DNA of 64,000 nucleotides from Fibrobacter sp. (GTDB lineage Bacteria > Fibrobacterota > Fibrobacteria > Fibrobacterales > Fibrobacteraceae): positions 1-64,000 of the forward strand of contig JAKSIC010000014.1 in assembly GCA_024399015.1 (NCBI GenBank). The letters run 5' to 3'. Below the pieces are notes generated by a model, which saw nothing but the letters and a program-made list of their open reading frames with translations, made no database searches and was not told the DNA's origin. Of the stretch, positions 27,511-35,825 are shown one piece after another; position 1 is the stretch's first letter; each line of letters begins with the position of its first letter. The position numbers were made by a program, and so were the translations under genes.

Positions 27511-28514
27511 TTCAAATGTGTAGGCGGGGCGCCGGCGCTATTCTTGATGGCAGTCTGCTTGGTAGCCACGATCTTGTCGGCAATGGCGCGGGCCTTTTCC
27601 GTAAGCCACAGCCATGAAGTAGTTGCTTCGCTGTAGTCCGCTTCGCCATACATCTGCACGCGGCCATCACGGCGGAGAGATTCAACCTGGCGCATTCCCT
27701 TCACGTCACCCTTGGGGTACACGGCGAAAGTGCTTCCGCCATTGTAATTCAAGATGCTGAAAGCGGGAACGTCGCTGGGACCGTCGGCGATGTACACCAT
27801 GTTCTCGAAAGGCACGCGGCGGACTTCTCTCGCGATGGTAGAATTCACGTCGATGGTTTCGGGATACTTGTTTGAGCCCTTGTTGATCTCAAAAAGATAG
27901 CGGGTCTTGGAAGTGTTATCCAAGGCGCAAGCCACCTGGGAGATTTCCGGTACTGCGGCAGAGCCTGCTTTGATTGCTTCGCCCTTCGGGCTCGCAATGA
28001 CATTAGAAGAAACATCGGCGATTTCCAGGAAGCCGGGTTGCAGAACATCTTCGATAAATTCGCAACCGAAGATTCCGTCAACGAAAGGAGCGATGGCGCT
28101 ACCCTTGATGGTTTCAGCAAAACCGGTGCTCACCACATAATGTTCCAGGCGAATATCAAAAGCCTTGTACTTCGGATCTTCTTCAATCAACTTTTTCACT
28201 TCACCAAAGAAATCAGGAAGGCCCGGGTAGAAAACAAGTTCCTTACCGAACTCACGAAGCATCTTGTTATTAAGGCCCTTGAAAAGTCCGGCCTTCACAT
28301 AAGTCAAGATGTGGTTCAAATAGCTAGTGTCAGAATTTACAGAAATTCCTTGGGCAGCGTAACGAGTCTTGAGGGCATTCACTTCCTGCCAGAACTTTGC
28401 CCCGTCCACATTGAAACGGCGGAACAGCGGTTCCTGCATATAGGAACTGATGAGAGTCTTGTCGCAGTCCCACACCATGGCGATAATGTTCTGTTCAAAA
28501 GCTGAATTTGCCAT
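27507..28514 (-). CDS. HAD-superfamily hydrolase
   Basis: A 335-residue cytosolic phosphatase-like protein from the ATG at 28514. The HAD motif I is MVWDCDKTL near residue 15 (nucleophile Asp and acid/base Asp). A C-terminal motif YIADGPSDVPAFSIL gives the Mg-binding acidic residues. A helical cap region lies between (LFRRFNVDGAKFWQEVNAL). This resembles the phosphoserine-phosphatase-like HAD subclass, but the substrate cannot be predicted. It shares overlapping stops with the convergent upstream gene. Confidence 0.8.
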   Translation of the reverse strand: MANSAFEQNIIAMVWDCDKTLISSYMQEPLFRRFNVDGAKFWQEVNALKTRYAAQGISVNSDTSYLNHILTYVKAGLFKGLNNKMLREFGKELVFYPGLPDFFGEVKKLIEEDPKYKAFDIRLEHYVVSTGFAETIKGSAIAPFVDGIFGCEFIEDVLQPGFLEIADVSSNVIASPKGEAIKAGSAAVPEISQVACALDNTSKTRYLFEINKGSNKYPETIDVNSTIAREVRRVPFENMVYIADGPSDVPAFSILNYNGGSTFAVYPKGDVKGMRQVESLRRDGRVQMYGEADYSEATTSWLWLTEKARAIADKIVATKQTAIKNSAGAPPTHLN

Positions 28515-28532
28515 AATCAAAACCTTTGTTCT

Positions 28533-28577
28533 GGATCCTTCGACTACGCCGCTTTGCGACTTCGCTCAGGATGACAC
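28533..28577. repeat. REP-like intergenic repeat
   Basis: The stretch contains CCTTCGACTACGCCG and CGACTTCGCTCAGGATGAC, the typical wording of short palindromic repeats seen between genes in many bacterial genomes. It lies between the HAD and M23 genes. Confidence 0.45.
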
Positions 28578-28587
28578 TTCCTAGTTG

Positions 28588-29418
28588 TCACTTCGTGATA
28601 AAGAAACTTTCAGGGTTCACGGAATTTCCGTCCAGGCGGATTTCATAATGGAGGCCCACACTGGATTCAGTACCGCTTTCGCCAACGATTGCAATAGGCT
28701 GGCCGCGCTTCACCTTGGCGTTCACATCTACCAGGTTCTTGCCCAAGTGGGCGTAGAAAGTACGCACGCCCTTCATGTGCTCCACCTTCATGGAAAGACC
28801 GAAACCGCGATGCTTGCGAACTTCAGTGACTACGCCGCCACCTGTCGCATAAACAGTATCGCCTTCAACGGCCACGTAGTCAATGCCACGATGAGGAAGT
28901 TCCTGATCGGTAAAGGGATCGTGGACCATTTCAAAACGTTTCTTGATGGCGTGTCCGTTCTTCATGGGATGAAGAATGGGAAGCTTCGCAGCCAATGCAG
29001 AATCCTTTTCCAAGGTGTCAATCAACTGGCGGAAGGAATGTTCAATTTCCTTCAGGCCCTTGCGACCTTCCAAAGTTTTCTCGTCATCGCTGAGGGCGGA
29101 TTCCAAAGTAAAGCCCAAGCCACCAAACTTCAAGGTGCTATCACGGAGCAGACGGGTTTCTTCCACCTTCAAAATGGTTTCATCCACAGACTCGCGAATG
29201 GTAGACAATTCATTCTTGATAGCCACATTCTGACGGTGAATATCTGTAATATTTCCACTCGTTACGTTGTCTACAATGCTCACCGGGGAGAACATCAGGA
29301 AACCGGCAACGCCTGCCACAACGCAAACTACAGAAACGATTGCCCCTGCCAGGGAAATCTTGTAGTTCTTGCCCGAGGTGGTCTTACTCGGGAATACATG
29401 TATCTCAAGCTTCTTCAT
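28588..29418 (-). CDS. M23-family peptidoglycan endopeptidase
   Basis: A 276-residue protein from the ATG at 29418. It has one N-terminal membrane anchor (about residues 20-42, ISLAGAIVSVVCVVAGVAGFLMF), then a coiled-coil region, then a LytM/M23 domain. Zinc-site motifs are HRGIDY and the C-terminal YAHLG and HYEIRLDG. It should cleave peptide cross-links or activate amidases in the periplasm, and is similar in layout to MepM-like enzymes. It overlaps the upstream 92-residue gene by 14 bases, so the two are co-translated. Confidence 0.88.
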   Translation of the reverse strand: MKKLEIHVFPSKTTSGKNYKISLAGAIVSVVCVVAGVAGFLMFSPVSIVDNVTSGNITDIHRQNVAIKNELSTIRESVDETILKVEETRLLRDSTLKFGGLGFTLESALSDDEKTLEGRKGLKEIEHSFRQLIDTLEKDSALAAKLPILHPMKNGHAIKKRFEMVHDPFTDQELPHRGIDYVAVEGDTVYATGGGVVTEVRKHRGFGLSMKVEHMKGVRTFYAHLGKNLVDVNAKVKRGQPIAIVGESGTESSVGLHYEIRLDGNSVNPESFFITK

Positions 29419-29683
29419 CTTCGCCAGGGTTGTTGATTCTTCTTTCCAGGTTCTTGATGCGGCGCTTACGTTCTTCAATGGCGCCCAGCAATTCTACCAC
29501 GGACGGATCGTCCTTGATGGCGGCAAGAAGGTCGTCACGGACTGCCCCATGGACCTTCAAACCTAGGGTCTGAAAGTTCTTTTTCAGCTTGGCTTCCTCA
29601 GTTGCCAGTTCCACACGCAGTACAGCGGAGGAGGCCGCGAACAAAGCCTTATTTTTAAGCTTATTTAGAGGTGTTTCCATCAT
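29405..29683 (-). CDS. Small coiled-coil protein (92 aa)
   Basis: A charged helical protein with no signal peptide or membrane segment. The C-terminal half (VELLGAIEERKRRIKNLERRI) is a likely coiled coil. It overlaps the M23 peptidase gene by 14 bases, and a GAGGA ribosome-binding site precedes its start, so it is probably a cytoplasmic partner or assembly factor of the peptidase. That role is inferred from coupling only. No family is recognised. Confidence 0.6.
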   Translation of the reverse strand: MMETPLNKLKNKALFAASSAVLRVELATEEAKLKKNFQTLGLKVHGAVRDDLLAAIKDDPSVVELLGAIEERKRRIKNLERRINNPGEDEEA

Positions 29684-29746
29684 AAAAAATTTCCTCGTGC
29701 AATAAATAAATTAGTTTTTTATCCGTAAACAAATTGGAGATTTTCT

Positions 29747-29896
29747 ATGAGCCGTCGCGATCGTAGACACGCAAAGCAAGAAGTCAAGAAATTCACACCG
29801 AAGAAGAAGAACGCACTGAACACTTGGGTGATCGTTGCCATGAGTGCAATCGTCGTTGTATTCTTCATCGGAACTATGTTAATCCAGAGAGGCTAG
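29747..29896 (+). CDS. Small single-pass membrane protein (49 aa) before dnaN
   Basis: Starts at the ATG at 29747 behind GGAGA. The N-terminal 25 residues are very basic (SRRDRRHAKQEVKK), followed by one membrane helix (WVIVAMSAIVVVFFIGTMLI). Its stop is one base before the dnaN start, so the genes must share a transcript. No family is recognised. Confidence 0.65.
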   Translation: MSRRDRRHAKQEVKKFTPKKKNALNTWVIVAMSAIVVVFFIGTMLIQRG

Positions 29897-29897
29897 A

Positions 29898-31013
29898 ATG
29901 AAGTTCGAAATCAAGAAGTCCGTGTTGCAGGAAGCCTTGCAGACTGCAATTACTGCAATTCCCAACAAGTCCACTCTTCAGATTTTGAACAACTATTCCC
30001 TCCGCCTGGAAGGCAATATTCTCGAAATCTGCGCTACTGACTTGAACCTTGGCATCAGGACCAAGCTCGAAGTCAACGGCGAACGTGATGGCGAAGTCGT
30101 GATCAACGCCCGCAAGTTCTCCGAACTCATCAAGGCTCTCGTAGACCCCGCTATTGAAAACATCAGCATCGACGTTCAGGATTACCTGACCAAGATCAAG
30201 TGGAGCGAACGCGGCCAGGCCTCCATCATGGGCTTCGACGCAAGCGACTTCCCTCCGTTCCCGGAAGTGGAAGGCACCACCTTGACCTTCGCAGCAAGCG
30301 AACTGGCATTCCTCGTTGAAAAGACCGCTTTCGCAGTTTCCAACGACTCCACCCGCCAGAACTTGAACGGCGTTTATCTCGAAGCCGTAGATGGTAAGGT
30401 TTCCATGGTTGCTACCGACGGTCACCGCATGGGCCGCGCAAGCATCGAACAGGAAGGCGCAAACCTCAACGGCGGCGTGATCATCCTGCCCAAGGTTCTC
30501 CAGCAGATCCTCCGCATGGCAAAGAACGATGAACAGATCGAAGTTCGTACCACCGAAACTCACATCTTGTTCAGCACCGGTTCCACCCAGATCATTTCCA
30601 AGCTGTACGAAGGACCGTATCCTAACTACCGCGCTGTGATCCCGCAGAACTTCGAACGTACTGTTCAGGCTAACGCAGTCGAACTGCAGAACAAGGTCCG
30701 CAGCATCTTGCCCATGGCAAATCCGCGTACCCACCAGATTCGTTTCCAGATCGACGGCAACATGATGGAACTTTCCGCAACTGACCCGGATGTCGGCGGC
30801 GATTCCCGCGAAGCATTGGCTGTCACCCACAATGGTGAAGGTAGCTTCAGCATCGGTTTCGATGGTCGCTACATTTCCGAAATCCTCGGTATGTGCAAGA
30901 GCGAAGAAGTTGTTCTCAAGATGAACACTCCCATCGGCGCTTGCATTATCGAACCGGTTGGCGAAGGCCTCAACTTCAGCTTCTTGCTGATGCCGCTCCG
31001 CTTGACCGATTAA
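29898..31013 (+). CDS. dnaN: DNA polymerase III beta subunit (sliding clamp)
   Basis: A 371-residue beta clamp made of three similar domains (about 1-120, 130-250, 251-371). Clamp signatures include NGVYLEAVDGKVSMVATDGHRMGRA and the C-terminal LLMPLRLTD, close to the usual MPMRL ending. It forms the dimeric ring that tethers replicative polymerase to DNA. Unlike the common dnaA-dnaN arrangement, it lies behind a 49-residue membrane protein and away from dnaA, recF or gyrB. Confidence 0.97.
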   Translation: MKFEIKKSVLQEALQTAITAIPNKSTLQILNNYSLRLEGNILEICATDLNLGIRTKLEVNGERDGEVVINARKFSELIKALVDPAIENISIDVQDYLTKIKWSERGQASIMGFDASDFPPFPEVEGTTLTFAASELAFLVEKTAFAVSNDSTRQNLNGVYLEAVDGKVSMVATDGHRMGRASIEQEGANLNGGVIILPKVLQQILRMAKNDEQIEVRTTETHILFSTGSTQIISKLYEGPYPNYRAVIPQNFERTVQANAVELQNKVRSILPMANPRTHQIRFQIDGNMMELSATDPDVGGDSREALAVTHNGEGSFSIGFDGRYISEILGMCKSEEVVLKMNTPIGACIIEPVGEGLNFSFLLMPLRLTD

Positions 31014-31077
31014 TTGAGATGTAAAGGAAAGGGGACATCCTTTCCTCTAGACTCCTATCCTTTGAGTCAAGGAATTA

Positions 31078-31112
31078 AAAAGGCTCCGCGAAATGCGGGG
31101 TCTTTTTTTTGC
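31078..31112 (+). terminator. Intrinsic terminator after dnaN
   Basis: A CTCCGC/GCGGGG stem followed by eight T residues. A second hairpin (GAAAGG/CCTTTC) precedes it at about 31025-31046. Confidence 0.8.
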
Positions 31113-31215
31113 TCCTAGATCGCTAGCCTCGTATTGCAAAAGTTCACAGCGAACATTCGCTGGTTTTGGTCATTAGTTTGTATACAATTTCATAACAAAC
31201 GCAGGCAAAAGGAAA

Positions 31216-31701
31216 TCAAAACCTTTCAACCCATTTACCCTTTTCCAGAGCCTTGTTGTAAATCGGCGCGATCATTCCCTTTTCCTTCATGGACCAGATT
31301 ACAAGATAGCTGGAGCACATGTCCGCAAGGTGGGCACAGTACCGCGCCGTGGCATAGGAATGGTGTTCGCTGTTGAAACAGGAAACAATCAACAGCTTGC
31401 GATAACGAATGGCCTTCTTGCAAAAATCCGGAAGCTTATCTGGCAGGCGGCAGCCCAGAAACCATACGGCATATCCGCCGTACTTAAGCACAAAATAAAG
31501 CAACTCGCACTCCGCCTTGGAATGAAATGTTCCCACGATACAGCGACGCTCCCGCCCTTTCGCCTTTGCCCATTGCTCACGAATAATGCCCACCGCCGGA
31601 TCCTCGGAACGGGAGGCAAACACCCCGATTCTCGACAAAGGTTCCTCCAACAATTTCTTGTTGCCAATGCACTTCATTCCAACCATTTCAAACTTTTGCA
31701 T
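31216..31701 (-). CDS. DprA/SLOG-like Rossmann protein (tentative)
   Basis: A 161-residue cytosolic protein with an excellent AAGGAGG ribosome-binding site. Strand order and wording resemble a single SLOG (DprA/LOG-like) domain: RIGVFASRSEDP, IVGTFHSKAECELLYFVLKYGGYAVWFLGCRLPDKLP, LLIVSCF, ATARYCAHLADMCSSYLVIWS. In DprA this fold binds single-stranded DNA; other SLOG proteins bind nucleotides. It lacks the other DprA domains. An unusual inverted-repeat array lies upstream. Confidence 0.45.
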   Translation of the reverse strand: MQKFEMVGMKCIGNKKLLEEPLSRIGVFASRSEDPAVGIIREQWAKAKGRERRCIVGTFHSKAECELLYFVLKYGGYAVWFLGCRLPDKLPDFCKKAIRYRKLLIVSCFNSEHHSYATARYCAHLADMCSSYLVIWSMKEKGMIAPIYNKALEKGKWVERF

Positions 31702-31819
31702 TACAGCCTCCTTATTTTAAGTTCGTCGCGTCCACAATCAAAACGTCCGAATCAAAAACTCGCAACAAAAAAAGTTGGCAATAAACATTCGGGTGCGGAC
31801 ACGTCATTTTTTGCATATA

Positions 31820-31845
31820 AAAAAAAGACCGCCCTGGGTCCTCCG
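31820..31845 (-). terminator. Possible leftward terminator
   Basis: On the minus strand, a GACC/GGTC stem with a six-base loop is followed by eight T residues. It would end any leftward transcript crossing the repeat array before the SLOG-like gene. The stem is short. Confidence 0.35.
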
Positions 31846-31966
31846 GCATGCGCCAGATTTTGCAAGCAAGCGATCTATGAACTATGTTAATGTATTGTGT
31901 AATATAAAAAATATTCGTTTCGCAGGCACCGTTCCAACCAGATTCGAAACGCTTTTTCAAAAAATT

Positions 31967-32191
31967 TATCACCAAACCGACTTAACAGAATATTTAGTGA
32001 CAAGAAAATTACTTTGTCTACAACAAAAACCGCAACAACGGAAGAAAAATTCACCAAGTCGTGTCACTAAATCACTTTTTATTTCTTTTGGTGACAAAAT
32101 AAAGTACAATATTTCCCTTAAGCCCGACAAATTTCGTTAATTTATTCAAAATTCTTGTCACTAAAATTTAAAAATCTTTCTTTTAGTGAAA
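31967..32191. repeat. Inverted-repeat array A (three units, 95-bp period)
   Basis: Three units of 35-36 bp at 31967-32002, 32062-32096 and 32156-32191, separated by two spacers of 59 bp. Each unit is TGTCACTAAA or a variant, about 16 variable bases, then TTTAGTGACA or a variant (arm variants include TATCACCAAA, TTTGGTGACA and TTTAGTGAAA). Homology of the arms extends outward (AAAATT-TGTCAC; GTGACA-n-AAAATT). The same structure occurs at 37482-37707. The rest of the 31702-32237 gap has no gene. Confidence 0.75.
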
Positions 32192-32237
32192 AAAAAATCA
32201 AAAATCACATCAGAAACGTCCGGCTACAGCCCAATAA

Positions 32238-32906
32238 CTAGTTCTTGACACAACGTACGGAGCGCGCGTCCGCCGCACTGAAAGAACCGATTCGTGCAGC
32301 GTCACTGCTAAAGTCCAGAAAGAGATACTGGGCGAATGTAGGCTCTTCAGGATCCGCGGTGCCGCTCCAGAAATAAGCATAACCGCCAATGCCATCAAAC
32401 TTTTCATCGGAAGAGTGATAGCCCGCAGGCAAAGCTGCAAAACCAACTTCATCAGTACCGTTGCCTTTTTTAAACCAGCCGCTAGTAGCCTTGAGAGCTG
32501 CACCCGCTTTCGCAGCAGCCACCTCTAAGCCTGAGCCACCGGCAACATCCCCACCGTTTCCCGCCACAGTAATCAAGGATTCAAATTCCTCACGAGTGGG
32601 CAGGCGCCAACCTGCAGGGCATGCGTTTTGTGCTGCCTCCCAAGTATAAAGGCGGCCATATTTGGAGCAGTTACGAGCATCCCCATCAGGGCAGAAACTA
32701 GCCGAGTTTTCCGACGCACCAGTCGCAGCCATATCAAAGTTCAAGTTCTCCGCCATCCAAGTCCTGCCACCGATTTCTACCACATCATAGGATTGTCCAT
32801 CACGCTCATCGGTGAAAGATTCAGAACAGGCGACGATTGCGCCAAACGCAAACAGCAACAGCACAACGCCCGCGGTACCACTCAAATGACTGAACGTTTT
32901 TTTCAT
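32238..32906 (-). CDS. FISUMP-domain lipoprotein 1
   Basis: A 222-residue lipoprotein (lipobox IVAC at about residue 26). The mature part is one Fibrobacter succinogenes major paralogous domain (TIGR02145). It begins ERDGQSYDVVEIGGRTWMAENLNFD and continues KYGRLYTWEAAQNACPAGWRLPTREEFESL and GFAALPAGYHSS. It ends with a bulky FWSGTADPEE...DARSVRCVKN block. These extracytoplasmic domains are numerous in Fibrobacter and of unknown function. Two more copies are in this window. Confidence 0.92.
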   Translation of the reverse strand: MKKTFSHLSGTAGVVLLLFAFGAIVACSESFTDERDGQSYDVVEIGGRTWMAENLNFDMAATGASENSASFCPDGDARNCSKYGRLYTWEAAQNACPAGWRLPTREEFESLITVAGNGGDVAGGSGLEVAAAKAGAALKATSGWFKKGNGTDEVGFAALPAGYHSSDEKFDGIGGYAYFWSGTADPEEPTFAQYLFLDFSSDAARIGSFSAADARSVRCVKN

Positions 32907-32923
32907 GTTCTTAATGATAAAAA

Positions 32924-32955
32924 AAACACCTTAAGCAAATTGCCTAAGGTGCTTT
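32924..32955 (-). terminator. Terminator of the thioredoxin-domain gene
   Basis: CACCTTA...TAAGGTG inverted repeat. On the minus strand it is followed by eight T residues. Confidence 0.8.
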
Positions 32956-32977
32956 CGCTTTTAGTAATTCGTTGCGA

Positions 32978-33772
32978 TTACTTACAGGTGAAGCCCTGAA
33001 GTTCCAAGCCGGCCTTCATTTCGCCGTAGGTAGAAGTGCGCTTCATGTCCATGGCCTTCATGAATCGGCAATCGTTGGCGATATGCATCTTGAAGCCGGT
33101 CATGGTGGGGGTCACATCACCCTTGCCGCTGGAGCTAACGCGAGCGATAATATCATCACGATGGCTTTCCATTTCAGGCGGGATGAATGCGTCGGTAACA
33201 ATATCAACGTTTTCAATTTCGTCATCCTTGAACACGAAGGAAATAGTCACCAGGTTCTGGAGGCCATTAAACTGACCATTCACCTTACAAGTGAGATCCC
33301 TCTTCTTGCCAGTCTTCTTGGCAGGCTTTGCGGGAGCCTTCTTTGCCTTGGGAGTGTACTGAAGACCTGCCAGCAACTCTTCTTCCTTGACAGCGCCAAC
33401 CAAACGATTAACAACGCGGCCATTCTTGATAAGGAAGAAAGTAGGGAATGCCTGAACCGGGAAAGTGTTCTTGATCTTGGTGATGTTGGGTTCATCAATG
33501 CCCACAGAAGCCACCTTGATGTCATCGCTATAGTTCTTGGCAATACCGATAAGAGTCGGAATCATCACAAGACAAGGCGGGCAGCTGGTAGAAGAAAATT
33601 CCAGGATGATCATGGACTTGTCGGACTTCATAATTTCCTTTTCGAAATTATCATCCGTAAGCTTCACAATCTTGATGTCTTCTTCGGGCTGGGCTACGGG
33701 AGCCTTTGCATTTGCAGCAGTGGCAAACAGAGCGGCAGCCAAAACCAATGCACTAAAACCAATCTTCTTCAT
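32978..33772 (-). CDS. Exported thioredoxin-domain protein
   Basis: A 264-residue protein with a signal peptide ending ANA. The thioredoxin fold spans about 35-145 with active site Cys64-Pro-Pro-Cys67 (STSCPPCLVM) and cis-Pro region FPVQAFPTFFLI. A Lys/Ala/Pro-rich linker (PKAKKAPAKPAKKTGKK) joins a C-terminal domain of about 100 residues with no recognised family. It contains two cysteines (ANDCRF, GFTCK) that could be redox partners. It is probably a periplasmic disulfide reductase or oxidase; the CPPC motif favours reductase-like chemistry. Confidence 0.85.
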   Translation of the reverse strand: MKKIGFSALVLAAALFATAANAKAPVAQPEEDIKIVKLTDDNFEKEIMKSDKSMIILEFSSTSCPPCLVMIPTLIGIAKNYSDDIKVASVGIDEPNITKIKNTFPVQAFPTFFLIKNGRVVNRLVGAVKEEELLAGLQYTPKAKKAPAKPAKKTGKKRDLTCKVNGQFNGLQNLVTISFVFKDDEIENVDIVTDAFIPPEMESHRDDIIARVSSSGKGDVTPTMTGFKMHIANDCRFMKAMDMKRTSTYGEMKAGLELQGFTCK

Positions 33773-33844
33773 TTTAAAACTCCTTTTACCAAAAACAAAA
33801 TAGGAAATTCATACCCCGTATAATTATTCTACATTGCATAACAT

Positions 33845-34366
33845 ATGGAAATTTTCACCAAGTACATCGCCAACGAAGAACATTACAGCGAAGTCATCGA
33901 GCGCATCGCAAAAGTTCGTGACACCCTGTGGATCGGTACCGCCGACATTAAGGACTTGTACGTAAAGCAGAACGGCGAGGCCATTCCCCTGCTGGGGCAA
34001 ATTGCGGGCTTGCTGAAAAAAGGCGTGGGCGTGCGCTTGGTTCACGCCAAGGAACCGGGGCCAAATTTCCGCGAAGATTTCGACCGATTCCCGATTCTCG
34101 CCACAGACCTAGAACGAGTGCTTTGCCCCCGCGTACACTTCAAGATGGTGATTTTCGACCTGGAAGTGGCCTACATCGGATCTGCCAACTTGACAGGCGC
34201 CGGCATCGGCATGAAAAGTGCCCTAAGGCGAAACTTCGAGGCAGGCATTTTGACCAACGACCCGCAAATCGTCGAAGCCGCCATCAACCAGTTTGACACC
34301 CTATGGATGGGCGCCCACTGCAAAAACTGCGGAAGACAAGATTATTGCGGGGATAGGATTAAATAG
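33845..34366 (+). CDS. Single-domain phospholipase D-like protein
   Basis: A 173-residue protein with one PLD catalytic half-site: HFKMVIFDLEVAYIGSANLTGAG (HxK, then GSxN). PLD-superfamily enzymes need two half-sites, so this would act as a homodimer, as do Nuc-type nucleases. The C-terminus carries clustered cysteines (HCKNCGRQDYCGD), a possible metal site. There is no signal peptide. No clear Shine-Dalgarno sequence precedes the ATG. The substrate could be a phospholipid or nucleic acid; nuclease is slightly more likely by architecture. Confidence 0.8.
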   Translation: MEIFTKYIANEEHYSEVIERIAKVRDTLWIGTADIKDLYVKQNGEAIPLLGQIAGLLKKGVGVRLVHAKEPGPNFREDFDRFPILATDLERVLCPRVHFKMVIFDLEVAYIGSANLTGAGIGMKSALRRNFEAGILTNDPQIVEAAINQFDTLWMGAHCKNCGRQDYCGDRIK

Positions 34367-34368
34367 GG

Positions 34369-34980
34369 TTAGGGATTTTTGACACAACGAACAGAAAAAG
34401 CGTAGTACTTATCGTCGTTGTACACGAGGGCACTCTCGTCGTTGCCGTACAAAAACAGGTTGCACGCGTAGTTACTAAGGTTCTCCGTAGAAGACCAGAA
34501 GACTGCGCCGTAGCCCTCGCCGTAGAAGCCGAGGTCGCTGTAGTAGTCGCCAGCGGGCAACGCCCCAAAGCCGAGGCCGTCAGTACCGTTTCCACTCTTG
34601 CCGTCATTATCTTTCCAGCCAGTAGTGGACTTCAGCACGGCTCCTGCCTTCTTAATATCACCAGCCTTTTGACCGGCAAGTGTTTTAAGGTCTTCAAATT
34701 CCTGGTTATTAGGAAGGTGCCAGCCATCCGGGCAAGCGGTAACGGCTTCTCCCCAAACATAAAGGCGGCCATACTTGTCGCAGTTTTCGGGTTTGTTATC
34801 GTAACACTTGCTTTCGCCGGTCTGATAATTCAGATTCTCCGCCATCCATTCCTGGTCACCTATCTTTACAGTCTTGTAGGTCTTGCCATCGCGGTGATCC
34901 TTCATTGTCCCGGCATAACTTGCCGATGCCGCTAGAAACACAATCAGAACAGCACCCATCTTCGCCATAAAATTCTTCAT
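34369..34980 (-). CDS. FISUMP-domain exported protein 2
   Basis: A 203-residue exported protein with signal peptide (VFLAASASYA) and ribosome-binding site AAAGGA. A single FISUMP domain follows: HRDGKTYKTVKIGDQEWMAENLNY, KYGRLYVWGEAVTACPDGWHLPNNQEFEDLKTL, GFGALPAGDYYS, and it ends FSVRCVKNP. It lacks a lipobox, unlike copy 1, so it is probably released to the periplasm or beyond. It converges on the PLD-like gene with only two bases between stops. Confidence 0.9.
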   Translation of the reverse strand: MKNFMAKMGAVLIVFLAASASYAGTMKDHRDGKTYKTVKIGDQEWMAENLNYQTGESKCYDNKPENCDKYGRLYVWGEAVTACPDGWHLPNNQEFEDLKTLAGQKAGDIKKAGAVLKSTTGWKDNDGKSGNGTDGLGFGALPAGDYYSDLGFYGEGYGAVFWSSTENLSNYACNLFLYGNDESALVYNDDKYYAFSVRCVKNP

Positions 34981-35019
34981 AGAATTTCCTTTGTTTTGTA
35001 CAAGGTTATAATAGAAAAA

Positions 35020-35814
35020 TCAAGTGAGTTTTTTCCACTTTCCCAAAAGCAACTTTATTTTCTGAATGCATCTTCTATTTTGTTCTCGATCAATAAAGAA
35101 CGATGCGCCAAAAACAACAAAATCACTCTGGAGTAACCACGGAACAAAACTTGATTTTCCGTCAATGCCGCGTGCGAATAAATCTGCAATCTCAATAACA
35201 CCACTTATAAGGTAGTTGAGCACAAACATGACAGCAAACAATTCCAGGGCTATCGCATTTTTCCTTATTAGGGAGAAAATTGAAACCATCACCGGGACAA
35301 TTCCCCACAGCACAAATTCATATAGAGTCGAAGAACTAAAGAAAAACGCGGCCTCTACATTCAAGCCATACACTAGCGAAAACACAGAGCACAGACGAAG
35401 CAGATTCATATTTATAGATGAATTTGCTTCTTGACTTTTGCATTTAGCAGCAACAAACGAAAACACACATAACACAAGTCCTGTATTCAATAGACAATGA
35501 ACGATAAAGGGTACATATTGAAAATCAATTGTTTGAAATCCAATACCGCGAAAGTTTAAAACATACACAACCTTTGCAATAACATAACCCGCAAAGACTA
35601 TAGCCGCCCAGATTTTCAACAACAAGGCATTCTTTTTCGCAAACACCAAGGAGCTCACGAATACAGGAATTATCCCTATTGCAACATAGACGCCAGAGTA
35701 TATCGCGTCCTCGCCATTTCCTCTAAAATGGGCAATCAGGATTTCCGTAAAGTTGCTTAAACCCGCGATCAGAAAATAGAGTGCGCAAGTTCTGAACAAG
35801 GCTACATTTCCCAT
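35020..35814 (-). CDS. Hypothetical multi-pass membrane protein
   Basis: A 264-residue protein with about eight hydrophobic segments. The two halves look alike: each opens with LxRxCxxxxLxxGLxxxxE (MGNVALFRTCALYFLIAGLSN; MNLLRLCSVFSLVYGLNVE). They continue with IVPVxVSxxxxxxKNAxxLxxxA. This suggests an internal duplication of a four-helix unit. It ends in a basic cytoplasmic tail. It lies 11 bases after the zinc-ribbon membrane protein gene, so the two probably form an operon. AT-rich; no family recognised. Confidence 0.55.
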   Translation of the reverse strand: MGNVALFRTCALYFLIAGLSNFTEILIAHFRGNGEDAIYSGVYVAIGIIPVFVSSLVFAKKNALLLKIWAAIVFAGYVIAKVVYVLNFRGIGFQTIDFQYVPFIVHCLLNTGLVLCVFSFVAAKCKSQEANSSINMNLLRLCSVFSLVYGLNVEAAFFFSSSTLYEFVLWGIVPVMVSIFSLIRKNAIALELFAVMFVLNYLISGVIEIADLFARGIDGKSSFVPWLLQSDFVVFGASFFIDREQNRRCIQKIKLLLGKWKKLT

Positions 35815-35825
35815 GTTTTTCTCGC

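Noticed and set aside
31330-31890. A 186-codon frame opposite the DprA/SLOG-like gene
   Set aside because: The minus-strand gene has a textbook AAGGAGG site and a sensible fold; the plus frame is low complexity.
31967-32191. CRISPR array
   Set aside because: Only the short inverted arms are conserved, the unit cores vary, spacers are 59 bp with internal similarity, and there are no Cas genes.
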